From contig CM041199.1 of the NCBI GenBank assembly GCA_023078555.1, forward strand, positions 2,421,101-2,485,100: a stretch of 64,000 nucleotides of DNA, given 5' to 3'. Each line of letters starts with the position of its first letter. Position 1 is the stretch's first letter. The position numbers were made by a program, and so were the translations under genes. Below the pieces are notes generated by a model. The model was not told the origin of the DNA. It did not search any database and saw only the letters and a program-made list of their open reading frames with translations. This stretch comes from Ulva prolifera. Its lineage: Eukaryota; Chlorophyta; Ulvophyceae; Ulvales; Ulvaceae. This document shows positions 9,700 to 21,300 of this stretch, one piece after another.

Positions 9700-10640
9700 C
9701 AACGCGTCAGGCGTACCGCCGCGCAGCCTAGGCACAGCTGTGGCAATCCAGTGGTATAGCGGTCATATCATTGGATTCCCACACAGCTGGAACGGGCTAG
9801 CCCGTCCCGCCCGCACCAGCCGCCACTGATCTCGCTGTTGGTGCGGCTTACATGCACATCGGAAGGGCCCACAACGGGATCCGGGGCCATGCACACTCAC
9901 GTAATGACGCTGCCAAGGCCACTCGAACATGTCGGTAGATGACGGACCTTGTAACCCCACAGTGGCAGCACGGCGGTGCGCACCGCCGCCACGTGTTTAC
10001 CAGTGCAGCGCAGGTGCACGGCATGCCGTGGCGGCGGTGCGTACCGCCGCGGCAGCGTCACGTGTGCCCCGTTCACGGCTATTGAATCAAACGCGCGCTC
10101 TCGCAACGTATACGTACATAGCGGGCTTTGCAGTGAAGTTCGTGTTGCAGTCGAACGGGCGCGTCATTGGCCTCGGCGCGCTGGATTGTGCAATCGCGAA
10201 GATTGAGCAAACGTTGGGGCGGTGTCGAAACAACCCTCCGCAAGCTTGAGACTTGCCGCGGATGCCAGCATGAAAATCGTGCGCTAGCCGGCCGATTCAT
10301 GGTCAGCTGCGTGGCGCATGGTCGTTATTGGCAGAAGCGTTAGTGGGTATGCACGGGCGCAGCCACACCTGCACGTCTAGCACTTGCTTATAGTCAAAGG
10401 TTTCTTCAGCGTCATTCGAAACTGTTGCGGCTGACGCAATGATGGAAGGGCACGTGGGGCCGCCGGGACGATTCAGTTGCTGGCTCGACCTCGAGATGCT
10501 ATCTCCTGGAGATGCGCAACCTTGGAGATACGCTCGCAGCTGAGCCGCTTCCTTCTGCGATTCCCCTCCTGCAGCTGTGCAGAATACTATAAAAGTGAGC
10601 GGGTGTGAGCACGTACGCACGATCGCGAATCTCTCTCGAA
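9700..10640. other. Intergenic, no gene recognised
   Basis: GC-rich with CACCGCCGCCACGTG-type repeats near 9970-10060. CAGTGGTATAGCGGTCATAT at 9751-9770 is tRNA-like, but no T-arm follows. No supported gene. Confidence 0.3.
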
Positions 10641-10659
10641 TTCGAGAAACGCTTAAGCA

Positions 10660-10688
10660 ATATATATTACAAAAGAGTGAACGGGAGA
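10660..10688 (-). mobile_element. 29-bp LINE-1 tail micro-insertion with TSD
   Basis: AAACGCTTAAGCA at 10647-10659 and again at 10689-10701 flanks ATATATATTACAAAAGAGTG plus AACGGGAGA. On the minus strand the insert is essentially TCTCCCGTTCACTCTTTTGT-AA, the family-1 3' end. It is the shortest retroposition product in the window. Confidence 0.65.
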
Positions 10689-10711
10689 AAACGCTTAAGC
10701 AGTTTCAACAG

Positions 10712-10835
10712 TCTCATTCAGACTCCGGCCTGAGGATCGGGTGCAGTTGTAGTGTGATCGTGTGTATGTTGCTCCTGATTTGGATGAGATTCATTTGTAG
10801 TATTTTTCTTGTCCGGTTTACCCTTTTGTAATATA
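10712..10835 (+). mobile_element. LINE family 1 3'-UTR tail, diverged
   Basis: Plus strand: CTGAGGATCGGGTGCAGTTG, TGATTTGGATGAGATTCA, then CCGGTTTACCCTTTTGTAAT. It matches the family-1 3' UTR at 1459-1565 but is clearly older. Confidence 0.55.
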
Positions 10836-10839
10836 CAAG

Positions 10840-11884
10840 ACACACTGCAGCAGTGGCACGCGCATGCGGGTACGCACCACTTAAGCCTTAAGGAATTCCT
10901 GCGACATAAGTTGGGTGCGAAACGCCATGCGGGTACGACTACGTATCTCGAGATATGTGGGTACGATAACACGAAGCAGTTTCGCAGCCCGCGCTTGTGT
11001 ATGTTGCAGCTGACGGTTGCGGAGGCAACGCCATAACATAACCTGCTTTGAGCGATTCTTCACTGAAATTGCGCCAAACCGGGTCTCGTGCCATGCATCG
11101 GTAATGTGATCCAGCATGGCGTGACGACAGCGCTGATGATATGGCGTCGGTTGGTGGCACGGAACATCACAACCTTCTAGAACCTTCGTGTGGATTCACT
11201 GTCACGGGTTTCCGGATGAGTCGGCGTGGCCAGAGGGATCCCGTTGAGGATTGTCGACGTCCAAGACAGGCGTCGCCATGGCACGTGCGCAAGCATGCAC
11301 CATCCACATCTTCGAGGGGGTACATTAATATCATTCACTGTCCCTTCTGACGACGTTTTGCCGCTGACCGGCCATCGGGCGTGGGCAGTGGGCCACCTGC
11401 CGTGGCCCGCTGGGCACCTCAAGGATCCTCCTAATGGCCACCGGCATCTAGCGCTGCAGCTTGTGAAGGAATGCAAGGCACACGGCGTCATCAATTGCTG
11501 CTTGGCTGGACTTTGCTGTGCAGGTACATTTCCGAAAATTCCGAGTCGCTGACTGGCGGCGAGATGAGGTGCAGACTTTGGGCCGGGAGGGATCCACGGC
11601 GGTGAGGCTACTGCAGTTCAGGCTAGGTGTATCAGGGTAGAGGTGCGGACGGTAGGTGTGCTGCAATCTTCTGCGATGACGAGGCCGGGTCATGCAGCCT
11701 CGCACTTAAGTTGGGTGCATACAGCGCGGCCAAGGAAGGTGACTCTGTGGGTGTGCATGTGGTAGAAAGGCAGCGTCGGGTACGCAGGCAGCATCGTGCG
11801 TAGGAGAATCTTGCAGGAGGGGGTGGGTGCTGTGGGGATGCCCCCGCCGGTGCTGCCGTGTGTAGATGTCGTTCCGGTAGGCGG
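10840..11884. other. Intergenic, no gene recognised
   Basis: Several frames of 80-110 codons exist on both strands, but none shows a domain, a signal peptide or a relative elsewhere in the window. A minus-strand frame at 11706-12032 is low-complexity. Confidence 0.3.
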
Positions 11885-11887
11885 GTG

Positions 11888-11932
11888 TGTGTCTCAAGGA
11901 CAAAGCCGGACAGGCTGGCAGCACCGTGCATG
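11888..11932 (-). mobile_element. Family-4 retroposon tail fragment
   Basis: The minus strand reads CACGGTGCTGCCAGCCTGTC, then CCGGCTTTGTCCTTGAGAC, a decayed family-4 3' end. Confidence 0.45.
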
Positions 11933-12337
11933 CAGGTGTGTCAATTTGGGTGTGCGTGTGTAAATACTTGTGTTTGCGGATGGAGGTGCATGGGATCTTA
12001 ATTGCTTGTGTAAGGCGCGGGCTGGTATGCATGGTGGTGGTCTCGGGGCAGCTGCCGTGGATACGGACCTTGCAAGCTGCCTGAGCGTTATCTCAAGATA
12101 GCGAGTGCCATATGGTACTATTCATGCATGAATGAGGCGGCGGCGTCAAAGCAGGGCTCAGGCTGTCTCCGGCAGCCAGCTCCGGTCGCTTTGCCAAGCC
12201 CCCTTTGCGTGGTGCCCACCCGGCTCGTCTGCCCCTCTCTTGCAACCATGCTTGCCATCCCGCATGCGGGCGCTGCCGCTTGCGCCCACGGTGGCATGTA
12301 TATCCGCTGGGGCGCTCAGCCTGGGAGCAGCCGTGTA

Positions 12338-12465
12338 TGGCCGTGCGCGGCTTGCTGGTCATGCTGGGCTTTTTGGCCACCGGTCAGGCGGCAGAATCGG
12401 CAAGCACGGTTGGGGACGCACGGGCGCCATGTATAAGGTCGGGCGGAATGCGGTGGGCGGAAAGG
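12338..12465 (+). CDS. Possible signal-peptide exon of an unrecognised secreted protein
   Basis: The plus strand encodes MAVRGLLVMLGFLATGQAAE followed by SASTVGDAR, which looks like a cleavable signal peptide. I cannot find a convincing downstream exon, so the gene is not established. It could be the first exon of another wall protein or a chance frame in GC-rich DNA. Confidence 0.22.
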
Positions 12466-12499
12466 CAGTGCTGAGGTGGTATCGAAGGTGGTGGCCCCA

Positions 12500-13147
12500 C
12501 TAGGCGGTGGTGGCCCAAATTGGTGGTGGGGTTGACGATGGCCCTGGGTCTCTCGCTCACAGGCAGATGCGTTTGACAAAGACCCAGTCGGAGTGGCAGC
12601 ACCGCCGAGGCGGCGCGCAGGCACACCACCGTCACCACGAATCACCAAGTAACCCTGTGTGGCTGGGCGTGACGGATGGCTGCTCATCACGGCCACCGGT
12701 GACTTTGGAAGCGCTGGACACCACGAGCAGAACAGCTACTATCAGTACCTTCAGCAGGCCACTTCTGGCAGCATGTGCACGTGGCCGCCCACAGCTAATA
12801 TATATAGGTGCATGTATACCTATATATGCACCTATATGTATCCGCCCCAGACCAGAGCCCCACCCATATATCGGCCTCCCCTGTGCAGTGCTCCGACATA
12901 GGAGCGCTGTGACCACCCAGCACACACCCAGGAAGCAAGACACTCAAGCGGCAGCAAATGCAGCGGCGCCACGGGTCTGCCCTCGGGCGACTCGGCCACA
13001 GACACAGACGGCCGCGATCAAGCCACCGCGCCGCAGCCCGCAAAGCAGCAGCCCCCAGAGCCGCAGGCCGGCGATAGGCGGTACTGCGGGACATGTTGGG
13101 CTGCCCACATACTATAGTAGTACTGCTGTATGTGCCCACAAACACAC
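12500..13147. other. Intergenic with a small AT-rich palindrome
   Basis: No gene recognised. At about 12801-12836, ATATAGGTGCAT and ATGCACCTATAT form a perfect 12-bp inverted repeat around a TA-rich centre. Confidence 0.4.
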
Positions 13148-13149
13148 TG

Positions 13150-13415
13150 TCCAATGGGTTGAGGTCGGATTAAAAGCTACCCCCTCCGTTTCAGGAGGTC
13201 ATGGGTTCGATTCTGTGTGCGCTTTGGGGAATCGAAACGGCTGTACGTGACCACCTCGCTTAGCACAGGAGGAGGCCCTGTGAGTTGCGTACGGTCGTCT
13301 GAGGGGGGTTTCCAGGTGGTTTACTCCTTCGGCATATGTGGTCCCGTTCATTCGGAGTTGTCAATGTCCAATAGGATACGGCTCAGTAAATTCAGATTTA
13401 CTTTACTTTACACAG
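13150..13415 (+). mobile_element. tRNA-headed SINE
   Basis: The 5' part looks like a tRNA: a D-arm-like GGGTTGAGGTCGG, a hairpin CCTCC-GTTTCA-GGAGG resembling an anticodon arm, and a B-box GGGTTCGATTC at about 13204-13214. The body follows (GTCCCGTTCATTCGGAGTTG, TCAATGTCCAATAGGATACG), ending in the short tandem repeat TTTACTTTACTTTACA. A second copy of the 3' half lies at 58143-58240 on the minus strand. Part of the body also matches the 3' end of LINE family 3 at about 28020-28060, so this SINE may be mobilised by that LINE. Confidence 0.65.
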
Positions 13416-13569
13416 GATATCATGATGATCGTTGTGTGTCATCACACGCATGCTGCAGCAGTTCAATGGGACACAGAGCCTGCCAGTGTGCCCGAGGCGG
13501 CCCACGTACGAGACACTCTTTGCAGATCAGGCAGCAGGGATGCATCCATGCATGCCATACGCCTCTGCC

Positions 13570-14343
13570 CTACAGGCAGCCCTCGCAGCTAAAGGTGAGG
13601 CCGTCTCCACCAGCGGCACCGCGCCGCCCCCTGCACGCCGCACGCATGCCTGGCGTGCATGTGACATTGACTGTGGCTGTGGTGGTCTCGCTGGGTGCGG
13701 CGCCTATGGTGGTGGTTGTAGAGGTGGTCACGGTGGTGGTGGCAGGGGCGACGGGGCCGTTGCCGGAGGTCGTGATGCCGGTATAGGTTCCAGAAGCGTC
13801 CGGGCCGATGCTCAGCGTGAACTGGTACGGGCCTCCGTCCCCTTTCTCAGGTGCACCTGGCCACGTGGTTCAGGGGCTTGAGGGGCCTGTTCAGTGGCTG
13901 CAGGGGCTTGGAGTGCGTCCAAGGCGAAGGGAGACATAGCTGATTTCTTGGAAAGGGGGGCTTCCGCAGTGGTGGTGGGGGAAGTTGGTACCGAGGGAGC
14001 CACGGGACCCGGGGATGACACCAAAGTGTGTGGGCCGCCTCCAGCCCTCCGGCCTGGTGCCTGAAGCATTGAGTCAGCATCCCCGACCTGCAGCTGCAGC
14101 TGCACTGAGATAATCAGACCCACTGTCGACACGGGGGTCAAGGCAGGGGACGCGCGTTCGCCGGGGAGGGCGGGGGTGGGGACAGCAGCGGTTGTGGCCA
14201 CCGGTGGGTGTGGGCGTGGAGGCGGCAGCTGCAGGACTGGGCAGTGGCCGCGGGGAGATGCACACCTGTGTGATCGGAGACTCCTCCCGCGTGGCACCCC
14301 GGGCCGGCGCGGTCACTGTCGGCGGTGCGGCGGCCTGGGCATG
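13570..14343 (-). pseudogene. Truncated paralogue of the proline-rich secreted protein
   Basis: The minus strand preserves the family's C-terminus almost intact: GDGGPYQFTLSIGPDASGTY, TTTVTTSTTTTIGAAPSETT, VNVTCTPGMRAACRGRRGAA and TFSCEGCL-stop (13570-13850). The proline-rich part upstream (13850-14340) is still readable (APLSKKSAMSPFALDAL, VSSPGPVAPSVPTSPTTT) but lies in a different frame, with the shift near 13850. The N-terminal half and signal peptide are absent, and family-4 retroposon sequence begins just upstream at about 14450. It is a decayed duplicate of the gene at 4347-6977. Confidence 0.65.
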
Positions 14344-14449
14344 CCCACACATCCACAGTGTGGGTGTGTGCTTTGCGGTCTGCGGATCTGTGTCTTTTGC
14401 TGCGCCGGTGATGGGGGTTTTTTTTTTGGGCGTGGTGGGTTTCGCGTGC

Positions 14450-14531
14450 GTGGGTGTCTGTGTGTTTGCTTCGTCTGTTTGCTTCTTTCGCGGTGCTGCC
14501 CGCCTTGCTGCCTTTGTCCTTGTAACACATC
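14450..14531 (+). mobile_element. Family-4 retroposon
   Basis: Plus strand CTTCTTTCGCGGTGCTGCCC, GCCTTGCTGCCTTTGTCCTT, then GTAACAC: a good match to the family-4 3' end. A TTTTTTTT run lies upstream at about 14420. Confidence 0.6.
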
Positions 14532-14539
14532 CACAGCGC

Positions 14540-15150
14540 AACATTAATAGCCGCACTGCCGCTTCCTCAGTCCCAGCTGAAGGCTGTCCCAAACTGTGCC
14601 AGGGTCTCTCACGAGAGTCATGCTGCGGCACGCACATGCACACAAAGTGCAGCGGCACAACCGCCACAGCACGCATGAAGGTGCAATCACAAACGGTCAG
14701 TGGCAACGTTGCCAGCATTATCCGATTCAACATGATGTGAGGATATCGCTGTGGTGACTGATGTGCAGCTCGTTTACCGCTGCACCAGTGATGACTGGCC
14801 ACGGACTGCCGTGCGTCGGTGCGCATTCGCAAGCGCAATCAAGACTCCGTTTTAGACCTCTGATGATGTGATCCAACAGCTCATCTGATTTTGAAACGCC
14901 GACGCACCCTGATTCTGCCCACAATAGCGCCTGTGGGCGACACCGTGTGACAGCAGCCACAGGTTCTGGCGGTGGGGTGAGGTTTGGTGCTGGGGCGGCC
15001 CCCGACAGTCGGGCGCCCCGCATGGGCAGCGTCGGGCAGCAGCGTATCGAGCGCGGCTCTGTCGTGCGGAGACAGGCATTGAGGCGTTGGATGCTTTGTG
15101 GATGCTGTGCCGTTTACTGCAAACGTGGTGAGTTTTGTGTGTTGTGGGTG
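14540..15150. other. Intergenic, no gene recognised
   Basis: Minus-strand frames here are extensions of the retroposon and pseudogene region. No supported gene. Confidence 0.3.
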
Positions 15151-15154
15151 CGTG

Positions 15155-15237
15155 GGTATATGGGTGTGTATACGTACTTGATTTGCTTGCTTCTTTCGCG
15201 GTGTTGCCCACCTCGCCACCTTTATCCGTGTAACACA
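15155..15237 (+). mobile_element. Family-4 retroposon
   Basis: Plus strand GCTTGCTTCTTTCGCGGTGT, TGCCCACCTCGCCACCTTTA, then TCCGTGTAACACAG. It shares an unusually long stretch with the 14450 copy, so the two may come from the same source element. Confidence 0.6.
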
Positions 15238-15444
15238 GAAGCCACCATTTGTCGCAGCTTTAGGAACGTAAGCTTGATATGCATGCAAGCCTATGTATCT
15301 GAGATGCAGGGCATGACGCATGCACTCTTTGCGATGTATACAAATGCTACGCATGCTACGTAGCGGCCATGTGCGTGCATGTCTATGTACGACGCGCGAT
15401 CGAACTCGATGAACCGTATGTGCCTCATACATGCAGGTGGGGCC

Positions 15445-17556
15445 ATGATGCGGGTCCTGGTGAAGACGTTCACATCTGCGTTGGTAGCTGTGGCCCTGAT
15501 AACAAGGGGTTGCGCATGCGTCAAGAGCGCGTTTTGCGTCCATCTGCAACGAACCAACATGCACCATCCAGGGTGATGCCTGCTCAGATAACTCAGACTG
15601 CTGCGTGTTCGACTCCCCCTTCTGCGATGCTGACGATGGGGTTTGCAAGTCATCTCGATGCGCATTTCTACGTATACCTGACCAGAACCCACCGCGAGAT
15701 GAGGGTTGCCCTCCCTTGCGAAACGCCAGACGACTGTGCCAGAGACCTGGAGTTATTTACAAAAGAGACCTGGAGTGTGCCACCGCGGGCATCAGATCTG
15801 ATCTCTAGAGCCGGGACATGCCAGGTGCGATGCCGAAGCCTTTCAGGACGGCCAACAGGGTGCACATATAGCGCTATACACTCACGGGACATGTGCCCAA
15901 GTCACACAGGTGTCGGCACACGCGTGTGGGGTTGCTGCGCGGCGGTGCTGGTCTGCGATATATACGAGCGATGTATACGAGCCAGTGGATGCGCGCGTGC
16001 GTGGTGCCCGTTCTTCGGTAGTGTTCAGAAGAGACTTCTATCCTGTGATTGTGCATTCTCGTTATTTCTTCTGTACAGTGCTGTAGCCTGAACGCAGATT
16101 CGGCAGCTGAGACAGTTCGGCGCACGCCGTGCGTGTGGTACCGCGGACTCATGCGCGTATGCGTGCCTGTCCTCGCCATCTTTTCCTGTGTCTTTGTCTG
16201 CCAAGAACAAACCCGCCTGGTTTAGTGCATGGTCAGTGTTTTTGCTATCAGTATTCCACTACACACGTTCGAGTCCCAATAAAGGTGGCGACGCCAGGCA
16301 GCCTTACCCGCATGCATGCAGATGTACATATGCACATATGTCACCGGTCGCTATGATGCAGCATTTCTACATCGTGACGGCGAAATGGAATGGCGGATTC
16401 CCCGTGAGTCTCAGGGTTCCAGATACGCCAGGCTGTACGTCCGGTAAGGTCGTCTCCTCTAGAAATCCGCAAGGCGGCTGCGAAGGATTCGCAAGCACAG
16501 CCGACGTCACCTACACCTACTCCTCCGACGCAACAATCTGTGCCGACTACGCCTACGCGTATGTGGGAGATGGAGGCGGTGAGTGCGGTTTGGTTTTTGC
16601 AGCAGTGGGGGCTTTTGGTTGGGGCGAGGAAGTTGCTTATAGCTACTGTGACAATTTCGAAACCACTTGTCCAGGCGCACGAACAGCAGCCCTGAGAATT
16701 GACCTGTTCCCAGAAGAATTGGCATGTGCTGAGCCACCGCCACCTCCACCGCCTCCACCGCCGCCACCACCACCTCCGGCGCCTCCACCACCACCGCCTC
16801 CGCCGCCTCCACCGCCGCCGCCACCACCACCTCCGCCGCCTCCACCCCTGTCACCTGCATCACCAGCATCCCCGCCCCCGTCACCGCCTCCACCGCTGCG
16901 ACCCCCGCCGCCTCCTGCACCAGCACCACCGGCCCCTGTACCGCCGCTTGCCCCCCCTCCATCACCACCTTCTTCGCCGCCACCACCCCCAACACCTTCA
17001 TCACCATTGCAGCCCCCATCACCGCCACCGCCGTCATCTTACTCTCCACTGCCGCCACCTTTTCCAGCACCCCCCTCACCTCTGCCGCTGACACCGCCAT
17101 CACCGACATCGATGCCTCTGCCCCAGCCTTGTCTCCCGCCTCCGCCACCGCCCCTTATAAGGTGGTCTAATTAGACCGCTACCACCAGCCCCATCAGTGC
17201 CGCCACCGCCTCCCTCACCGCTGTCGCCCCCCGACGTGCCACGACCGCCACCTCGGGACAACGACACCCCTCCTGGACAAGTCCCCCCCTTCATCACTGT
17301 CATCATCATCTCATCTGCTCGGCCTCAGCCTGACAGGTTCACCTTTGACAACTGTGGCAGGCCGGGTGGGCCATGCTGTGTGGCTGCGTTCCGCTTCATT
17401 TCGATTGGTGTCTGCTTCGGCAGCAGCACTTGTGACGTTGAGTCGTTCTCTCCGGCGTGTGCTGACACGTCGGAGTGCGAGGGTCTCGACACACAGTTTG
17501 GTGGGAGTATTCTTCCAGGATTCGGTGTTGGCAATGCATGCACAGCACTCTTTTAG
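15445..17556 (+). CDS. Secreted cysteine-module/poly-proline (pherophorin-like architecture) protein
   Basis: Proposed multi-exon gene with approximate exon limits. It starts with a signal peptide, MMRVLVKTFTSALVAVALIT (15445). A knottin-like module follows in the next frame (GDACSDNSDCCVFDSPFC, DADDGVCKSS, about 15573-15650; CAG acceptor just before), then another Cys segment (PCETPDDCARDLELF ... GTCQVRC). From about 16350 comes a globular domain with nine or more Cys (TPGCTSGKVVSS, GGCEGFASTADVTYTYSSDA, ECGLVFAAVGAFGWGEEV, TCPGARTAALRI), then a ~190-residue poly-Pro rod, and a C-terminal Cys domain (FDNCGRPGGPCCVAAFRF, CFGSSTCDV, CADTSECEG, stop 17554-17556). The rod and C-terminal domain are in different frames around 17160-17200, so a short intron or frameshift lies there. 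Globular-rod-globular is the layout of volvocine pherophorins, but I do not recognise the pherophorin domain itself. Confidence 0.6.
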
Positions 17557-18338
17557 TGAGGTGCATCCGTCTGCTCAAAACTGTGCGGGAGATGTGCATG
17601 TCCTACATGTACAAGGGCCCCGGGTGTCGCCGAGGCATTTCTTCAGCACGTGTAAGCTTTGTGTATGTACTGAGTCGTGTGTTACAGAACAGTGGATAGG
17701 CATAGACACATATTGAAACTCTGGATCCTCTGAATTGATAGCCACACACGCGGCTAAGCTGCAGTGAGCACTCAGTACTGTTGCACAGCCGTGACCGTTG
17801 GGGCGACTCGGATGTAGCTGCATGTGTGGTTGCCAGCTGTGTTGTAATGCAGCAGTGTCGTAAAAGAATAAATAAAAATGCATGGGTGGCAGTGTGCACT
17901 GTTTTGTGTGCGCCTCGTGTACACCTGTGGAACTCATTCAGATGTGACAGGGGACAGATGACGATGGTGCTATGTGTGATGCAGCCAGTGGGGCCGGGCA
18001 CACTGTAAGTGTCAGCAAGCTTCAGAGTCAATCACAGCAGGTTCTTTCCGTGCCCTTGCCGTGTATTGATTGAGTGCATGCACTCAGGCTCAGGGCTCGC
18101 CGCCCCTGAGGCAGTCGTGTGCCTGTCACACGCCCACACAGCAACACCACGGACACGGTCACAGTCGAATTTCACAAATACTTTGCAGCCCTAACGCAGC
18201 TGCCCTCGCACACTCCCAAAAACAAAGAGTGTACACAGCGCATCGCAATCCATGGTGTCATGATCACGCGCACGTGTGGCACGATGCCACCCTATGCAGC
18301 TGCCGCAGCCACAGCACGCTGCAAGAGCGGCTGAGGGT
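17557..18338. other. Convergent 3' flanks
   Basis: This separates the 3' ends of the plus-strand secreted-protein gene and minus-strand LRR gene A. A TGTAA at 17843-17847 could be the poly(A) signal of the former. No other gene recognised. Confidence 0.35.
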
Positions 18339-21300
18339 CTACACCACGATGCTCTGCAGACCTGCTGGCGCTGCGCGCAGCACGGCACTCTCGGCGGCAC
18401 CGCTCAAATCACAGCCCCCCAAGCCCAGACGCCGAAGCGCCCGCATGCGAGGCAGCGCCCGTGCGAGCACCCGCCCACCCGCGTCACCGAGCCGGTTCCG
18501 CGACATCTCCAGCACGCGCAGCGCGCAAAGCCCTGGCAGCACGTCGGCCAGCGCAATGGCGCCGCCCGGGCCGATCATGTTGCGTGGAAGGTACAGCTCG
18601 TGCATGTCGGGAATGCATTTGAGCGCGCTCGCGAGCACCTCGGCGCCGTCGTCCTTCAGAGCGAGGGTGTCCAGGCTGAGATAGGTGAGGAGGGGCAGGG
18701 CGGCCATGCTGCCGACGAGGGCCTCCCCGCTGCCGCCCTCGCACTCCCCAGCGGCACACCAGATCGCAACGGCGCGGAGGCGCGTCAGAGCGCGGATTCG
18801 GCTCGCAAGCGCAGCCGCACCGTCCAGGCTGCACTGCAGCCACAGAAGCCGCAGGCTCGTCAGCGCCTGCAGCTGCGCGAGCGCCTCCGGCGCGGCGCCG
18901 CTGGTCAGAACCGATGCATACCCCAGGTGCAGCTCACGGAGCTGTGGCAGCGCGGCGAGGCGTGGCGCGAGCTCCGGCAGCGCCGCGCCAGACGCCGCCC
19001 GGCGCCATGACAGCGTCACCGCGTGCAGCCGCGTCCACCGCGTGAGGCCGCGGCTCAGCGCGTCTGTTACCGCTGGCCCGCCGTGGCCTTGCCCCAGCTT
19101 CAGCACCTCCAGATCTGCAGACTCATTCTCAAGGAGCGCCTGCAGCAGCTGCTCCTCACCTTCCGCGCTCAGCGGCAACCGCGTCATGGCTACCCGTTTC
19201 AGCCTCGGCAGGCGGCTGAGAAAGTCGGCACGTTGTTCTGTGAAGTCGTTCTTCGATAGGTCAAGCTCCTGTAGCTCGCTGAACGGGCGGGGGGAGCTAA
19301 AGTCGCAGCCGCAGAACAGGTCAAAGCAGTCCCTCAGACCACACAGCTGCAGATCCAGGCTCTGCAGCGGAAGCGCCGCGACCGCGGGGGCCAGCACCTC
19401 CCAGCGGCCCTCCCGGAGGACGTTGTGCGCGAGCGAGAGGCGCGTCAGCGCGCGCAGCGGGCGCAGCGCGGCGCCCAGGGCCTCGAGGCGGGGCAGATCC
19501 CGTAGATTCGCCTCGACGCCGCCGCGGCTCAGGTCCAGCACCCGCAGCATGCGCAGCGCGGGCAGGCTCTGCGCGAGCCCCCGCAGCCCGACCGCCCCCG
19601 CCGCGGAGCCGCTGAGGTCGAGGTGAGTCAGGCGCAGCAGGCCGGGGAGGACGCCCGCGACGGAGTGAATGCATTGAAGTGGCGTGCAGCGGTTGACGAC
19701 GCAGAACTCTAGCCGCTCGAGGCGATCGAGCTGCGGCAGCGGGGCAGCCACGGCCTCCAGTGCCGCGGCGACGTCTTCTGTGCTGCGGCGCGCATCGCCG
19801 GCCGCTGCAGCGCTCTGGTGCGTCAGTGTCGCGCGTAGGGACAGCGCTGTGAGGTGCGTGCTGAGGCCGGCGGCGGCGCAGCGCAGCACGGCGGCTGCGG
19901 CGGCGGCGTCGGCGTGGTGAAGAGTGAAACAGCCGCCGGATTCGACGGCGGGGTCGGCGGCGCGGAGGACAAGTGGGCGGAGGGGCTCCGGGAGGAGGGC
20001 CAGCACGGCATGCAGGCGGCGCGCGCGGTCCTCTGCGTGGGGGATGTCGCTGACGGCGAGCGCGAAGCGCGTCACGCGCGGCGGCACGGCGGCCAGCGCC
20101 GCGCGGAGGGTTGTGATGGCGAGGTGTTCCGGCAGCGCCTCTACCACCTGCAGGCATACCATGTCCGGTAATCCATAGAAGAGGCGTTTTTGTCAAAGGT
20201 TGCGTTGGAGACTCTGGGTTCTCACTGAATTGTCTCTATGCGGGTTGTAACTTTATGAAATTTCACAATCGCACATCAGAAAGATGTCTAGTGCTATTCA
20301 CTGTCGCCACTATCACAGGTTTTCATTGCAGCGGCGGCTGCAGAGGCCTGCCGCACCGAATGAGCAATCATACGCCGGTCAAGGCCACGGCCATGGCGCG
20401 CACACATACTTTAAGGACCGAGCTGTTGGACACGGCTCTACAGATACGGCATTCATCACTGACGTACAGCGCGGTCGGGCTTGCTGTACCACAACGCGCT
20501 GGCCCCGGCTACCGTGGTCCGTCAGCTGTGGCGTCTGGCACCCGTCCGATACCAGGCCGGCCGCACACGTGTGCAACGGTTGCGCACCCCTCCAGCAGCG
20601 GCACCACGCTTATCGTGCAGGCGTGCAGGATTCTTGCCTGCGGGTGGCATGGCCGGCAGCGAGGCCGGGAAGAGCACCCGCGCGAGGGCCTCGCTCGCCT
20701 GCGTGAGCGTCTCTGGGTCATCCAGATAGTCCGCGGCCTGCACAGGCGCACGCAAATGTAGCTTGTAGGGCGCAACGAGTGCCTGATGCTCCATGTGGCT
20801 GTGGGGTGGTGCCGTGGTCATTTGCTGTGACGCTGCTGTCGAAGTACGGCGTATCCTGAGGCAAGGATCAGGCAGCAGATCGCAGACAGTAAGGCTTCAG
20901 ATGGTATGATGACACCACATTGCGACTGCATGCAATTGCTGCCGAAGACGCCACCCATCAGGGATGTGTGAATGTGGTCTTGCTAGTCAACGTGTAGCAA
21001 TGGGGCACTGTGGTGCATGGCAGCGCTTCTTTGCTCTCGATCAGAATCACAGCCACTGGCTCGTCAACACTGTGTGAATGCTGGCAGCCACTGGCTCGTC
21101 AACACTGTGTGAATGCTGGCAGCTACTGCAGCGACTCTGAACGCTATACACGCCTCGTCACATCATCGATTGGAACTGCCTTGACTCAACAAGGTGGAGC
21201 GCCATCTTCACGGACGAGCGTTGGTACATGATCCGTGAAAGCACATGCGACATTTGCAGCCTCGTAAGCTGCCACATTCGGTACTAGGTACACTCGAAAT

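Noticed and set aside
9745-9800. Possible tRNA gene (CAGTGGTATAGCGGTCATAT)
   Set aside because: Only the 5' half is tRNA-like; no T-arm with GGTTCGA and no acceptor-stem pairing.
9970-10060. Telomere- or rDNA-like repeat
   Set aside because: The CACCGCCGCC and CACGTG elements are short and irregular; no telomeric TTTAGGG/TTTTAGGG or rRNA sequence was seen anywhere in the window.
16507-17148. Ala/Val/Glu-rich minus-strand frame
   Set aside because: Antisense of the poly-Pro rod, with no signal peptide or domain.
19321-20196. Long Arg/Pro-rich minus-strand frame over gene A
   Set aside because: It overlaps exon 3 of A in another frame. Its composition is that of a shadow frame in GC-rich LRR coding DNA.
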